A stretch of DNA of 64,000 nt from Pseudochrobactrum saccharolyticum. Its GTDB lineage: Bacteria > Pseudomonadota > Alphaproteobacteria > Rhizobiales > Rhizobiaceae. This document shows, piece by piece, positions 51,896 through 61,388 of this stretch (position 1 is the first letter of the stretch; every line of letters begins with the position of its first letter). Position numbers and translations under genes: made by a program. Under the pieces are notes generated by a model. It did no database searches, was not told the DNA's origin, and saw only the letters and a program-made list of their open reading frames with translations. The stretch is taken from NCBI RefSeq assembly GCF_008801715.1, contig NZ_VZPG01000004.1:1-64000 (forward strand), in the 5' to 3' direction.

Positions 51896-52035
51896 GTCAG
51901 TTGCTTTCTAAATTCAGTTTTAAAGAGTTATTATCATCCCGATTTTATAAAGTCAGGCTCAGAAAGACTATTAATACCGGAATGATCCGCTATGTTTGCT
52001 GTAATGCAATAGGTATTTTAAAGGTTGTGAATTTG

Positions 52036-53190
52036 ATGGTCAGACGGCGCAGACACATTCTTCTTCCTGTTCCCCTCGCTTCCTTTATGTTTGCATCTGT
52101 TTGCAGTGTTTTTGCTCAGGCCAATCCTCCCTCGCAACAGCCTGTCACGAATGCCCATAGTGTTGCAGTCAGCGCGCAGACCGTCCGTGTCAGCGATTAT
52201 CGCCCGAAACTGGTGCAGACAGGAACGATCGCAGCCCGCAATCTTATCAATCTTGCTTTTCGCGCTTCCGGTCAGGTGACAGAGCGCAGCGCTGATGTGG
52301 GGCAAAAAGTTGAAGCCGGTGAATTGCTGGCGCGTATTGATGCTGTGGAGCAGCAGGCTGGATTGCGCTCCGCTCTGGCCTCTCTGAATGCGGCGCAGGC
52401 GCAATTAATACAGGCAACCGCCAATTACACACGCCAACAGGCATTGCTGGATCAGGGATTTACCACGCGCAGTCAGTTCGGCACTGCGGAGGAAACCAAG
52501 CAGCGTGCCGAGGCGGCTCTTATCAGTGCGCAAAGCCAGATGAAAAATGCGCAGGATATGATGAGCTATACGGAATTGCGTGCGCCGCGCGCCGGTGTGG
52601 TGACTGCTCGTAATATTGAAACGGGACAATTGGTACAGGCGGCACAAACTGCCTTTGTGATTGCTGCCGATGGTGAGCGGGACGCCGTTTTTGATGTGCA
52701 GGAAGCGCTGGCTGCCCATGCGGAATCCATGGAGCAACAAGGCGGGAAACAGGCGCTGCCTCAGGTGAGTCTGACACTGGTTTCCGATCCGTCTGTCACT
52801 GCAACCGGCCATGTGCGTGAGGTTGCGCCGGTGGTGAATGCCACAACCGGTACTGTGCGGATTAAGGTTGAGCTGGATACGCCGCCACCTGCCATGACAC
52901 TAGCGGCTCCGGTAACCGGCAGTCTGCAATTGCCGGTGGTGCGTGCTGTGATTTTGCCATGGAGTGCTATGACATCACAGGGCGGAAAACCGGCTGTATG
53001 GGTACTTGATCCGCAAACGAAAACGGTCTCTTCCGCTTTAGTGCGGATTATGGACTATGAGCGGGAAAAAATCATTATTTCTGAAGGTTTGCAGGACGGG
53101 CAAATGGTCATAACCCGCGGCGGGCAGTTGCTGAGTGAAGGCGCTGTTGTGGAGCTTCTGGTGGCTGATGAGCAGAAAGTAACACAGTGA
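52036..53190 (+). CDS. RND efflux periplasmic adaptor, first of two
   Basis: The 384-residue membrane fusion protein has a signal peptide (about 1-30, VFAQ), a barrel-sandwich lipoyl motif (ASGQVTERSADVGQKVEAGE), an alpha-hairpin (about 100-170, Ala/Gln-rich coiled coil) and C-terminal beta-barrel and proximal domains. It bridges the inner-membrane pump to an outer-membrane channel. I start at ATG 52036 with AAAGGT upstream; the frame is open further 5'. It overlaps the next adaptor gene by one base (TGATG). Confidence 0.87.
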   Translation: MVRRRRHILLPVPLASFMFASVCSVFAQANPPSQQPVTNAHSVAVSAQTVRVSDYRPKLVQTGTIAARNLINLAFRASGQVTERSADVGQKVEAGELLARIDAVEQQAGLRSALASLNAAQAQLIQATANYTRQQALLDQGFTTRSQFGTAEETKQRAEAALISAQSQMKNAQDMMSYTELRAPRAGVVTARNIETGQLVQAAQTAFVIAADGERDAVFDVQEALAAHAESMEQQGGKQALPQVSLTLVSDPSVTATGHVREVAPVVNATTGTVRIKVELDTPPPAMTLAAPVTGSLQLPVVRAVILPWSAMTSQGGKPAVWVLDPQTKTVSSALVRIMDYEREKIIISEGLQDGQMVITRGGQLLSEGAVVELLVADEQKVTQ

Positions 53191-54293
53191 TGCGGGCGAC
53201 GGGTTGGACGATGAAGCGCAGAATTTTCAGAGCAGCTGCGGCAGGATCAGTTTTGTTGATGCTGGCAGCCTGTGGTGAACAGGCTGATGAGGCAAAGGAG
53301 CCGGTTGTCCGGCCGGTATTGTTTGTTATCGCAAAAGCGGAGGCCTCACAGCAAAGCGGTTTTGCCGGATCTGTGGAGCCGCAATTCAGCACGGATCTTG
53401 CCTTCCGCGTTTTAGGGCGCTTGATCCAGCGTGATGTGGATATCGGTGATTTTGTTAAAAAAGATCAGGTTGTGGCGATGATTGATCCCGCACAGCTTGA
53501 TCTGAATTTGCAGGCAGCCAAAGCTGATATGGCCAGTGCCGAGGCACAATATGTGAATGCACAGGCCACAGAGGACAGGCAGGCGCGTTTGCTGGCCATG
53601 CGTAGTATTCCGCAGGCGGTTTATGACAGTGCCAAACAGGGGCGCGACACTGCGGCTGCCGGTCTGGAAAAAGCCCGTGCCGCCTTACGAAAGGCTGAAG
53701 ACGAGCGTGGTTTTGCACAACTGGATCCGGATTTTGATGGTGTTGTTTCTGCGGTAAATGCCGAAGTCGGGCAGGTTGTGGCTGCCGGACAGAGTGTTTT
53801 GACCGTGGCGCGGCCGGATGTGCGTGAAGCCGTTGTCGATGTGCCGGATCACATTGCGGAGACGGTCAAAGACGGCGATAGATTTATGATTTTCCTGCAG
53901 GCCGATCCGACTGTGCAGGCAGAAGGTCATGTGCGGGAAATTGCACCGCAGGCGGATAATGCCACGCGTTTGCGCCGTGTAAAAATCACGCTTGATGATG
54001 CACCGGAAGCTTTCCGTTTAGGCACAACAATCACAGCGCTGCGCAGTAATGGCGACCATCAGGAACAGATTACCCTGCCGCTATCCGCTTTGCTGGAACA
54101 GGAGGGCAAAACCTATGTCTGGATCGCTGATCCGCAGAGCCAGACTGTGCGCCGTCAGGCCGTCGAAGTTGTCAGCCGCAGGGACGGGCAATTTATTGCC
54201 AAAGGCGTGGAAGCCGGTCAGCGCATTGTCAGTGCAGGCGTGAACAGTTTGCAGGATGGCCAGAAGGTTAAGCTGCCGCAGGGAGAGCAATAA
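53190..54293 (+). CDS. RND efflux periplasmic adaptor, second of two (lipoprotein)
   Basis: The 367-residue adaptor has a lipoprotein signal (LLMLAAC-G, lipidated Cys near residue 28), the lipoyl half-motifs (FRVLGRLIQRDVDIGDFVKK), an alpha-hairpin (about 85-150) and the beta-barrel domain. It overlaps both neighbours by one base. Having two different adaptors before one pump suggests a mixed adaptor ring. ATG 53190 or 53211 could be the start. Confidence 0.88.
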   Translation: MRATGWTMKRRIFRAAAAGSVLLMLAACGEQADEAKEPVVRPVLFVIAKAEASQQSGFAGSVEPQFSTDLAFRVLGRLIQRDVDIGDFVKKDQVVAMIDPAQLDLNLQAAKADMASAEAQYVNAQATEDRQARLLAMRSIPQAVYDSAKQGRDTAAAGLEKARAALRKAEDERGFAQLDPDFDGVVSAVNAEVGQVVAAGQSVLTVARPDVREAVVDVPDHIAETVKDGDRFMIFLQADPTVQAEGHVREIAPQADNATRLRRVKITLDDAPEAFRLGTTITALRSNGDHQEQITLPLSALLEQEGKTYVWIADPQSQTVRRQAVEVVSRRDGQFIAKGVEAGQRIVSAGVNSLQDGQKVKLPQGEQ

Positions 54294-57200
54294 TGAAGAA
54301 ATTTAATCTCTCTGACTGGGCGCTTAATCACCGCTCGCTGGTCTGGTATTTCATGCTGGTCTTTCTGATTGCCGGTATTGCCGCCTATATCAATCTCGGG
54401 CGCGAGGAAGACCCACAATTCACCATTAAAACCATGCTGATACAGGCCAACTGGCCCGGTGCATCGGTGGACGAGACGATCAATCAGGTGACTGACCGGA
54501 TTGAGAAAAAGCTGCAGGAACTCGACAGTCTCGATTTTACCAAATCGGTGACAACGCCGGGTAAAGCGGTGATTTTTGTCAATCTGAAAGCGACGACCAA
54601 AGCGCGGGATGTGGAGAAAATCTGGCTCCAGACCCGCAATATGATCAATGATATCAAGGGGAATTTCCCTGAAGGCGTCTACGGGCCTTTTTACAATGAC
54701 CGCTTCGGCGATGTGTTTGGTAATATTTACGCCTTCACGGCTGATGGTCTGAGCCACCGGCAGTTGCGTGACTACGTAGAGACTGTGCGCACCCAGGTTT
54801 TGCAATTGCCAAGTGCCGGTAAAGTTGATCTGATCGGCGCGCAGGATGAGGTGATTTATCTCGAATTTTCATCCCGTCAGATTGCGGCGCTGGGGCTGGA
54901 TCAGCAAGCGATTTTAAAAAGCCTTCAGGATCAGAATGCGATTACTCCGTCCGGTGTAATTAATGCAGGGCCGGAACGCGTCTCTGTACGGGTGAGCGGG
55001 CAATTTACCTCAGAAGACAGTCTGAAAGCGGTCAATCTGCGGGTTAATAACCGCTTTTTCCGCCTCAGCGATGTGGCGGAAATCAAGCGCGGCTATACCA
55101 ATCCGCCGGAAAGTCTGTTTCGCGTGAATGGTGAACCGGCAATCGGGCTGGCCATCGGTATGAAGCCGAATGAAAACCTGCTGGACTTCGGCAAGGCGCT
55201 CAATGATTTGATGGCGCGCGTTGAAGGAGAACTGCCGGTTGGTATCAGCGTGCATCAGGTGGCCGATCAGCCGGATGTGGTGGATGAGGCTGTGTCCGGT
55301 TTTACCAAAGCCCTGTTCGAGGCGGTGGTTATTGTTCTGGCTGTGAGCTTTATCAGCCTTGGCGTGCGAGCCGGTTTTGTGGTGTCGCTGTCCATTCCGC
55401 TGGTTTTGGCGATCACCTTCCTCACCATGCAATATATGGATATTTCGCTGCAGCGTGTGTCATTGGGGGCGCTGATAATTGCGCTCGGCCTGCTGGTGGA
55501 TGATGCGATGATTGCCGTGGAGATGATGGTTGCACGACTTGAGGCGGGTGATCCGATCAATAAAGCGGCGACCTATGTCTATTCTCACACCGCCTTTCCG
55601 ATGCTGACCGGTACGCTGGTGACGATTGCCGGATTTATCCCGATCGGTCTGAACACCAGTCAGGCGGGTGAATATACTTATACTTTGTTCGTTGTGATTG
55701 CGGTTTCGCTGGTCGTATCATGGGTGGTGGCTGTATTGTTTGCGCCGCTGCTTGGCGTGACGCTGCTGCCAAAAACGATGAAAAAACATGAGGAAAAGCC
55801 GCGCCGTGTCGGCAAGGCTTTTGCCGCGGCTTTGCTGTGGTGCATGCGTCATCGCTGGACGACAATCTTTGCCACGGTCGTGCTGTTTTTGATTTCTCTC
55901 GGTGGTATGACACTGATTGAGCGCCAGTTCTTCCCGTCTTCGGATCGGCCGGAACTGGTGATTGACTGGAAATTGCCGGAGAACAGTTCCATTGCCGAAA
56001 CACAGGCGCAGATGCTGCGTTTTGAAGAGACGATGCTCAAAGGCAATGAGGATATAGACCACTGGAGCAGCTATATCGGGCAGGGCGCAGTGCGTTTCGT
56101 GCTGACTTTCGATGTGCAGCCGGTCAATCCGTATTTCGGTCAGATGATTATTGTCGCCAAGGATGTGGAGGCGCGCGACCGGCTGAAGCAGAAATTCGAT
56201 GCGGTGCTGCGCAAGGATTATATCGGCACCGATGCTTATGTGAAATTCCTTGAGCTGGGACCTCCGGTTGGCCGTCCGGTGCAGTATCGCGTCAGCGGGC
56301 CGGATATTCAGGCTGTTCGCAGCTATGCGCATCAGGTTTCAACGATCATGGCGCAGGATCAGCGTCTGGGTGTTGTGGCCTATGACTGGAACGAACCGGC
56401 ACGCGTGGTGCGGGTTGATGTATTGCAGGATAAGGCGCGTAAACTCGGCGTTTCTTCCAAAGACATCTCGATGACGCTCAACAGCGTGGTCGGCGGTCTG
56501 GCGATTACACAGGTGCGCGATGCTACCTATCTGATTAATGTGGTGGTGCGGGCACAGGCGCAGGAACGTGACCGGATTGAAACTCTGCGCAATCTGCAGA
56601 TCGGTACCGGCAACGGGGATTCCATCCCGCTCGCCTCGATTGCCAATTTCCGTTACGAGATTGAGCAGCCGGTTGTCTGGCGTCGGGACCGTCTGCCGAC
56701 GATCACAGTCTCTGCCGGTATTCTCGACAAGACCATGCCGGATACGGTGGTGGAACAGATGAAGGGGCAGGTTGATGCATTTGCGCAGAAACTGCCGCTT
56801 GGTTATTCCGTGCATATTGCCGGTACTGTGGAAGAAAGCGCCAAAAGTCAGGGGCCGATTGCTGCCGTTGTGCCGTTGATGCTGTTCGTTATGGCAACGA
56901 TTTTGATGCTGCAATTGCAGAGCTTCCAGCGACTGTTTCTGGTGGTGGCGGTTGCTCCGCTCGGTCTGATTGGTGTGGTGGCGGCCTTGCTGCCAAGCGG
57001 CAAACCACTGGGCTTCGTCGCTATTCTCGGTGTGCTGGCGCTGATCGGTATCCTGATCCGCAACTCGGTGATCCTGATCGTGCAGGTGGAGGATCACATC
57101 AAAGAGGGGATGCATCCGTGGGATTCTGTTTATCAGGCTTCCCAGCATCGTATGCGTCCGATTGCGCTGACCGCAGCGGCGGCCAGTCTGGCGCTGATCC

Positions 57201-57391
57201 CGATTTCCCGCGAAGTGTTCTGGGGACCGATGGCCTATGCCATGATGGGCGGGATTATTGCCGGAACAGTTATTACATTGCTGTTCCTGCCTGCGCTTTA
57301 TGTGGCATGGTTCCGTGTGAAAGAGCCTGAGCATCCGGAGCCGGAAGATAGCTCCGAGGTGCCACCGGCTGAACCGGTGTTAGTACAATAG
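54293..57391 (+). CDS. RND efflux pump, inner-membrane transporter
   Basis: The 1032-residue AcrB/MexB-superfamily protein has 12 membrane helices, two large periplasmic loops and the proton-relay Asp in helix 4 (ALGLLVDDAMIAVE). It should export drugs, bile-salt-like compounds or other toxic amphiphiles by proton antiport. No outer-membrane TolC/BepC-type gene is in the operon, so a chromosomal TolC homologue is probably used. No TetR- or MarR-type regulator is adjacent. The C-terminus is Pro/Glu-rich. The operon ends in a repeat element and terminator. Confidence 0.93.
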   Translation: MKKFNLSDWALNHRSLVWYFMLVFLIAGIAAYINLGREEDPQFTIKTMLIQANWPGASVDETINQVTDRIEKKLQELDSLDFTKSVTTPGKAVIFVNLKATTKARDVEKIWLQTRNMINDIKGNFPEGVYGPFYNDRFGDVFGNIYAFTADGLSHRQLRDYVETVRTQVLQLPSAGKVDLIGAQDEVIYLEFSSRQIAALGLDQQAILKSLQDQNAITPSGVINAGPERVSVRVSGQFTSEDSLKAVNLRVNNRFFRLSDVAEIKRGYTNPPESLFRVNGEPAIGLAIGMKPNENLLDFGKALNDLMARVEGELPVGISVHQVADQPDVVDEAVSGFTKALFEAVVIVLAVSFISLGVRAGFVVSLSIPLVLAITFLTMQYMDISLQRVSLGALIIALGLLVDDAMIAVEMMVARLEAGDPINKAATYVYSHTAFPMLTGTLVTIAGFIPIGLNTSQAGEYTYTLFVVIAVSLVVSWVVAVLFAPLLGVTLLPKTMKKHEEKPRRVGKAFAAALLWCMRHRWTTIFATVVLFLISLGGMTLIERQFFPSSDRPELVIDWKLPENSSIAETQAQMLRFEETMLKGNEDIDHWSSYIGQGAVRFVLTFDVQPVNPYFGQMIIVAKDVEARDRLKQKFDAVLRKDYIGTDAYVKFLELGPPVGRPVQYRVSGPDIQAVRSYAHQVSTIMAQDQRLGVVAYDWNEPARVVRVDVLQDKARKLGVSSKDISMTLNSVVGGLAITQVRDATYLINVVVRAQAQERDRIETLRNLQIGTGNGDSIPLASIANFRYEIEQPVVWRRDRLPTITVSAGILDKTMPDTVVEQMKGQVDAFAQKLPLGYSVHIAGTVEESAKSQGPIAAVVPLMLFVMATILMLQLQSFQRLFLVVAVAPLGLIGVVAALLPSGKPLGFVAILGVLALIGILIRNSVILIVQVEDHIKEGMHPWDSVYQASQHRMRPIALTAAAASLALIPISREVFWGPMAYAMMGGIIAGTVITLLFLPALYVAWFRVKEPEHPEPEDSSEVPPAEPVLVQ

Positions 57392-57454
57392 CTCAAATGC
57401 TAGAGCGGTTTACGTCCAGATTGGATTATAGCGCTCGCGTCTCAATTCTTTATT

Positions 57455-57539
57455 TGGTCGCATTATCACGGGCGTCAAGTTGATCCAACTTGACATAATC
57501 AAGAAGTCAAGTTGATTCAACTTGACTGTGAAATGCTCT
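57455..57539. repeat. Interspersed palindromic repeat, copy 2 (double stem)
   Basis: The element shares ends with 43639-43691 (TGGTCGCATTATCAC ... ACTGTGAAATGCTC). Here the centre has two tandem stems, TCAAGTTG-ATC-CAACTTGA and TCAAGTTG-ATT-CAACTTGA. Stem bases differ from copy 1 in both arms in a compensating way. Confidence 0.8.
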
Positions 57540-57575
57540 AAAGGGCGGCTTTCTCAACAGAAGCTGCCCTTTTTA
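57540..57575 (+). terminator. Terminator after RND operon
   Basis: Stem AAAGGGCGGCTT / AAGCTGCCCTTT with one G-U pair, a 9-base loop and T run. Confidence 0.85.
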
Positions 57576-57599
57576 TTTTGAGCTGACAGATAATTCCAT

Positions 57600-57647
57600 T
57601 TGTCATTGGTATTAAAAAGGTATTATAGTCCGGGTATGGATAATACC
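57600..57647 (+). promoter_or_regulatory. Promoter and probable GntR operator of amino-sugar operon
   Basis: TTGTCA (57600) and TATTAT (57621) are spaced 15 bases apart and would start transcription only about 2-4 bases before the ATG at 57636. The element GGTATTA occurs at 57608 and 57619, and its inverse TAATACC at 57641, covering promoter and start codon. This suits autorepression by the GntR protein. Confidence 0.55.
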
Positions 57648-58451
57648 AGATTACTTCCTCTTCTTCAGCGCGGATTAGCGGCGCAAACGACCGGCGGGCC
57701 GCTCTATAAGCAGGTTTCCGTGGTGCTGACCAATTTGATTGAGGATGGCAGTCTTGCCGCTGGCAGTAGTCTGCCGCCCGAGCGTGAACTGGCGCAGGCG
57801 CTTGGTCTGGCGCGGGTCACCATTCGCTCGGCCTATCAGGCGCTGCTTGAAAACCGGTTGGTGGAACGCCGTCATGGCAGCGGCACCTATATTTGCGAAC
57901 GCCCGAAAAAGATCAGCCAGCCGCTCTGGCAGCTTACCTCATTCTCGCAGGATATGATCGCCCGTGGTAAAGTACCAGGGGTACGTATTCTATCCGGCGG
58001 TATCGGTCAGCCGTCACCGGAAGAGGCATTCCAGCTTGGCATTTCCATGCAGGATTTGGTGGTGCGGGTAGAGCGCCTGCGCCTTGCCGATGATATGCCG
58101 ATGGCAATTGAACGTGCAGTGGTGCCGCAGCGTCTGCTGGGTACCGCTACATTATCTGCTGCCGGACAGGAAACGGAACTGGCACAGGCTGTGCTCAGCG
58201 GTGCGCTGTCGCTTTATACAGCACTGGAACAACATGGCTATAAGCCGGTGCGCGCTTTGCAGCGTCTGACCGCTGTTGTGCTTGATCCGGTCAATGCGCG
58301 TTTGCTTGGTGTGGCTGACAAGGCTGCTGCCCTGCAAATGGAGCGCGTGTCGCGCACACAGACAGACCGGATTGTTGAATATACCCGCTCGCTTTATCGC
58401 GGCGATGCTTATGACTTTATTGCAGAATTGAAAACGGGAGAGGTCCGATGA
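57636..58451 (+). CDS. GntR/HutC-family regulator of amino-sugar operon
   Basis: The 271-residue protein has a GntR winged helix-turn-helix (about 20-90; LPPERELAQALGLARVTIRS, VERRHGSGTYI) and a UTRA effector domain (about 110-265; VVRVERLRLADDMPMAIERA). Relatives such as NagR respond to GlcN-6-P or GlcNAc-6-P and repress nag genes. No ribosome site precedes ATG 57636, so the mRNA may be leaderless. The gene overlaps the deaminase gene by ATGA. Confidence 0.87.
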   Translation: MDNTRLLPLLQRGLAAQTTGGPLYKQVSVVLTNLIEDGSLAAGSSLPPERELAQALGLARVTIRSAYQALLENRLVERRHGSGTYICERPKKISQPLWQLTSFSQDMIARGKVPGVRILSGGIGQPSPEEAFQLGISMQDLVVRVERLRLADDMPMAIERAVVPQRLLGTATLSAAGQETELAQAVLSGALSLYTALEQHGYKPVRALQRLTAVVLDPVNARLLGVADKAAALQMERVSRTQTDRIVEYTRSLYRGDAYDFIAELKTGEVR

Positions 58452-59479
58452 CCGTATCACCAACACTCATGCTTCAGGAAACCGAACAGGCTGCTTCCGT
58501 TGTTGCAGCCATGTTAAAAGACCAGAAGCCGGTTTTTGAAGAAATCGCGGCGGTCTTTGCCTCCCGTAAGCCCGCGCTGATTTCGACCTGTGCACGCGGT
58601 TCCTCTGACCATGCAGCAACATTTTTCAAATATCTGGCAGAAATCCGTTTAGGTTTACCGGTGGCAGCAATCGGCCCGTCGGTGGCATCAGTTTATGATG
58701 CGCCGTTGCAGCTTGGTTCTGCTGTACATTTTACCGTTTCGCAGTCCGGCGCCAGCCCTGACATCGTTGCCATGCAGCGCGCAGCTAAAAAAGGCGGTGC
58801 GGTCACTGTCGCCGTGGTCAATGTGACCGACAGCCCGCTCGGCAATGAAGCTGATATCGTGCTGGGTATTGGTGCAGGTCCTGAAAAAAGTGTGGCTGCG
58901 ACCAAATCTTTTATCGCTTCTGCTGCGGCTCTGGCCGGTGTGATTGCTGCGGTGAGCAAAGACAGCACAATGCAGGGCGGACTTGATCAGCTGCCGGAAG
59001 CACTGGGCGCGGTTCAGGTTGATGCAGGCAATGCGCTTGAGAATATTCTGGCTGAAAAACAGTCGCTGTTTATCGGCGGTCGCGGGCCTTCAATGGCAAT
59101 TGCGCTTGAAGCAGCGCTGAAAGCCAAGGAAACTTCGGCCATTCATGCGGAAGCCTTCTCGCTGGCCGAGCTGATGCATGGCCCGATGCGTCTGGTGGAA
59201 AAAGGCTTCCCGATTGTGGCCTTTGTCTCGCAGGATCAGGCCTATCAGCATAATCTGCAGGCGCTGAAACATCTGGAAAGCATCGGCGGTAATATTCTGG
59301 CGATTTCACCACTGGATCTGCCATGGAGCCAGATTAAAACACCGGCAACCGGTTCGGCTCTGCTTGATCCGCTGGTATCGCTCGGCGCCTATTATCGTGT
59401 GATCGAAGCGGTGACGCGCCGCCGTGGTTTTAATCCTGATAAGCCGCTTAATCTGAATAAGGTAACGGAGACTGTCTGA
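58448..59479 (+). CDS. Glucosamine-6-phosphate deaminase, NagB-II type (SIS domains)
   Basis: The 343-residue protein has two SIS domains like the isomerase half of GlmS (STCARGSSDHAATFFKYLAE; FTVSQSGASPDIVA; GGRGPSMAIALEAALKAKET; EAFSLAELMHGPM) but no glutaminase domain. In nag operons this form (NagB-II) replaces the unrelated NagB and converts GlcN-6-P to fructose-6-P and ammonia. It overlaps both neighbours, showing tight coupling. Confidence 0.85.
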   Translation: MTVSPTLMLQETEQAASVVAAMLKDQKPVFEEIAAVFASRKPALISTCARGSSDHAATFFKYLAEIRLGLPVAAIGPSVASVYDAPLQLGSAVHFTVSQSGASPDIVAMQRAAKKGGAVTVAVVNVTDSPLGNEADIVLGIGAGPEKSVAATKSFIASAAALAGVIAAVSKDSTMQGGLDQLPEALGAVQVDAGNALENILAEKQSLFIGGRGPSMAIALEAALKAKETSAIHAEAFSLAELMHGPMRLVEKGFPIVAFVSQDQAYQHNLQALKHLESIGGNILAISPLDLPWSQIKTPATGSALLDPLVSLGAYYRVIEAVTRRRGFNPDKPLNLNKVTETV

Positions 59480-60651
59480 TGGGTTTTCAGCTGCTGCGTG
59501 GTGCGCGTGTTTTTGACGGTCATCGTTTTCATGAGCGGACAGCCGTTCTGATCGAGAAGGGCAGGATTGTCCGTCTGGTACAGGATGGTGCTGCGCTGCC
59601 GGAAAATCTGCAGATCATTGAACTGGAGGGCGGCATTCTCAGCCCCGGTTTTATTGATGCGCAGGTCAATGGCGGCGGCGGAGCAATGCTCAATGACGGG
59701 CCAACGCCGGAAATCATGTGCACCATCGCAGCAGGCCATCGCCCATATGGCACAACCAGCCTGTTGCCAACCCTGATTACCGATACCGGTGATGTGACGG
59801 CGCAGGCTATGACTGCCGCCGTGGCTGCGGTGCAGGCTGACAAGGGCGTTGCCGGTCTTCATCTTGAAGGCCCGCATCTGGCACCGGCGAAAAAAGGTGC
59901 GCATCTGGCGGAGCTGATGCGCCCTGTAGAGGCAGCTGACATTCAGGCGCTGACTGCAGCGGCGCAGAAAATCGGTTGTCTGCTGGTGACAATGGCTGCG
60001 GAGCAGGTCACACCCGATCAGGTGCGTGAGCTGACCGAAGGCGGTGTTATTATCAGCATCGGCCATAGTGACAGCACTTATGAAATGGCTATGGCGCGGT
60101 TCGATGCGGGCGCGCAGGGCGTGACCCATCTGTTCAATGCAATGAGCCAGTTCGGCCATCGTACGCCTAATCTCGTTGGTGCGGCATTGGATCATCCGTC
60201 CGTGTGGAGTGGCATTATTGCCGATGGTCATCATGCCGAACCTGCGGCTTTGCGTGTGGCATTGCGGGCAAAACGCGGGCAGGGTCGCCTGTTCTTTGTT
60301 ACCGATGCAATGTCGCTGGTCGGTTCCGGCCGCGATACATTCCAACTCAACGGCCGCACAGTTTATCGTGTCGAGGGTGGTTATTGCCCGAAACTGGTGT
60401 TGGAAGATCGAACTACGCTGGCTGGTTCTGATCTCGATATGGCATCGGGTATCCGCTATGGTATGGCAATGTTGGATCTCTCTTCCGAAGAAGCTCTGCG
60501 CATGGCGACATCCTATCCGGCCGCGTTTTTGCAGCTGAAGGATCGTGGGGTTCTGGCACCGAAAAAGCGTGCTGATCTGGTCTGGCTGGACGACCAGTGC
60601 CATGTTCGTTCCACATGGATTTCCGGTGTGCGACAGGATCAGCGGGTATGA
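59479..60651 (+). CDS. nagA: N-acetylglucosamine-6-phosphate deacetylase
   Basis: The 390-residue amidohydrolase removes acetate from GlcNAc-6-P. Conserved blocks are LSPGFIDAQVNGGGG, GLHLEGPHLAPAKKGAH (metal Glu), ISIGHSDSTYEMA (metal His), GVTHLFNAMSQFGHR (metal His) and FFVTDAMSLVGSG (catalytic Asp). It starts one base inside the preceding stop codon. Together with NagB-II it feeds fructose-6-P to glycolysis, and also recycles cell-wall amino sugars. Confidence 0.92.
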   Translation: MGFQLLRGARVFDGHRFHERTAVLIEKGRIVRLVQDGAALPENLQIIELEGGILSPGFIDAQVNGGGGAMLNDGPTPEIMCTIAAGHRPYGTTSLLPTLITDTGDVTAQAMTAAVAAVQADKGVAGLHLEGPHLAPAKKGAHLAELMRPVEAADIQALTAAAQKIGCLLVTMAAEQVTPDQVRELTEGGVIISIGHSDSTYEMAMARFDAGAQGVTHLFNAMSQFGHRTPNLVGAALDHPSVWSGIIADGHHAEPAALRVALRAKRGQGRLFFVTDAMSLVGSGRDTFQLNGRTVYRVEGGYCPKLVLEDRTTLAGSDLDMASGIRYGMAMLDLSSEEALRMATSYPAAFLQLKDRGVLAPKKRADLVWLDDQCHVRSTWISGVRQDQRV

Positions 60652-61376
60652 GCATTATCAATGACTATTTCGACAGACTGACCGCGCATCTCACGCAATT
60701 GCGTGACAGTCAGGCCGAGGCGATGAAGCAGGCTGTTGCCATGATCGGCGAAGCTGCACGCAATGATAAGCGTGTCTTTGTGTTCGGTACCGGCCATTCG
60801 CATATGCTGGCGGAAGAGGTGCATTATCGTGCCGGTGGTCTGGCGATTACCGTACCGGTTCTCTCGGCTTTCACGATGCTGCATGAAGGCGCATCATCCA
60901 GCACCAAATTCGAGCGTATCAGCGGCATGGTTCAGCCTTTGCTGCAACGCTATGATATCGGTGCCGGCGATATTCTGCTGGTTGTCTCCAATTCCGGTGT
61001 TAATGCCGCGCCGGTTGAAGCTGCGCGCTTCGGCCGTGAAGCCGGTGCAAAAATTATCGCGCTGACATCTGTTTCCTATTCTGCCAGCGCGGCCCATGGT
61101 CGTGTACGTCTGTTTGAACTGGCTGATCTGGTGCTGGATAATGAAATTCCGGCCGGTGATGCGATGATGCAGCTGCCAAACAGCGGGATGAAAGCGGGCG
61201 CGGTTTCCACCGCCGTTGGTGCCACCATTCTCCATGCGATCTTTACCGCGGTTGCTGCCGAACTGGCCGCAGAGGGCGGAGAAGTTCCGGTTTATCGCAG
61301 TGCGAATATGCCGGGTGCCACGGAAATCAATGACCGGCTGATTGAAAAATATAAGACCCGCAATCCGCATTTGTGA
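60648..61376 (+). CDS. SIS-domain sugar-phosphate binding protein (UPF0309-like)
   Basis: The 242-residue protein has one SIS domain with phosphosugar-binding serine loops (FVFGTGHSHMLAEEVHYRAGG; LLVVSNSGVNAAPVE). It resembles UPF0309/phosphoheptose-isomerase-like proteins often found with amino-sugar genes. It may be an isomerase or etherase-like enzyme acting on an amino-sugar phosphate; MurQ-type signature residues are not obvious. It overlaps nagA by four bases (ATGA). No sugar transporter or kinase follows in the operon. Confidence 0.78.
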   Translation: MSIINDYFDRLTAHLTQLRDSQAEAMKQAVAMIGEAARNDKRVFVFGTGHSHMLAEEVHYRAGGLAITVPVLSAFTMLHEGASSSTKFERISGMVQPLLQRYDIGAGDILLVVSNSGVNAAPVEAARFGREAGAKIIALTSVSYSASAAHGRVRLFELADLVLDNEIPAGDAMMQLPNSGMKAGAVSTAVGATILHAIFTAVAAELAAEGGEVPVYRSANMPGATEINDRLIEKYKTRNPHL

Positions 61377-61388
61377 GTTTTACATACC

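Noticed and set aside
56339-57334. 331-codon minus-strand frame opposite the RND pump
   Set aside because: His/Asn/Gln-rich antisense shadow of a clearly coding strand.
59392-60603. Long open frame opposite nagA (403 codons)
   Set aside because: It is the antisense shadow of nagA and the end of the deaminase gene. Its His/Gln-rich composition is typical of such shadows.
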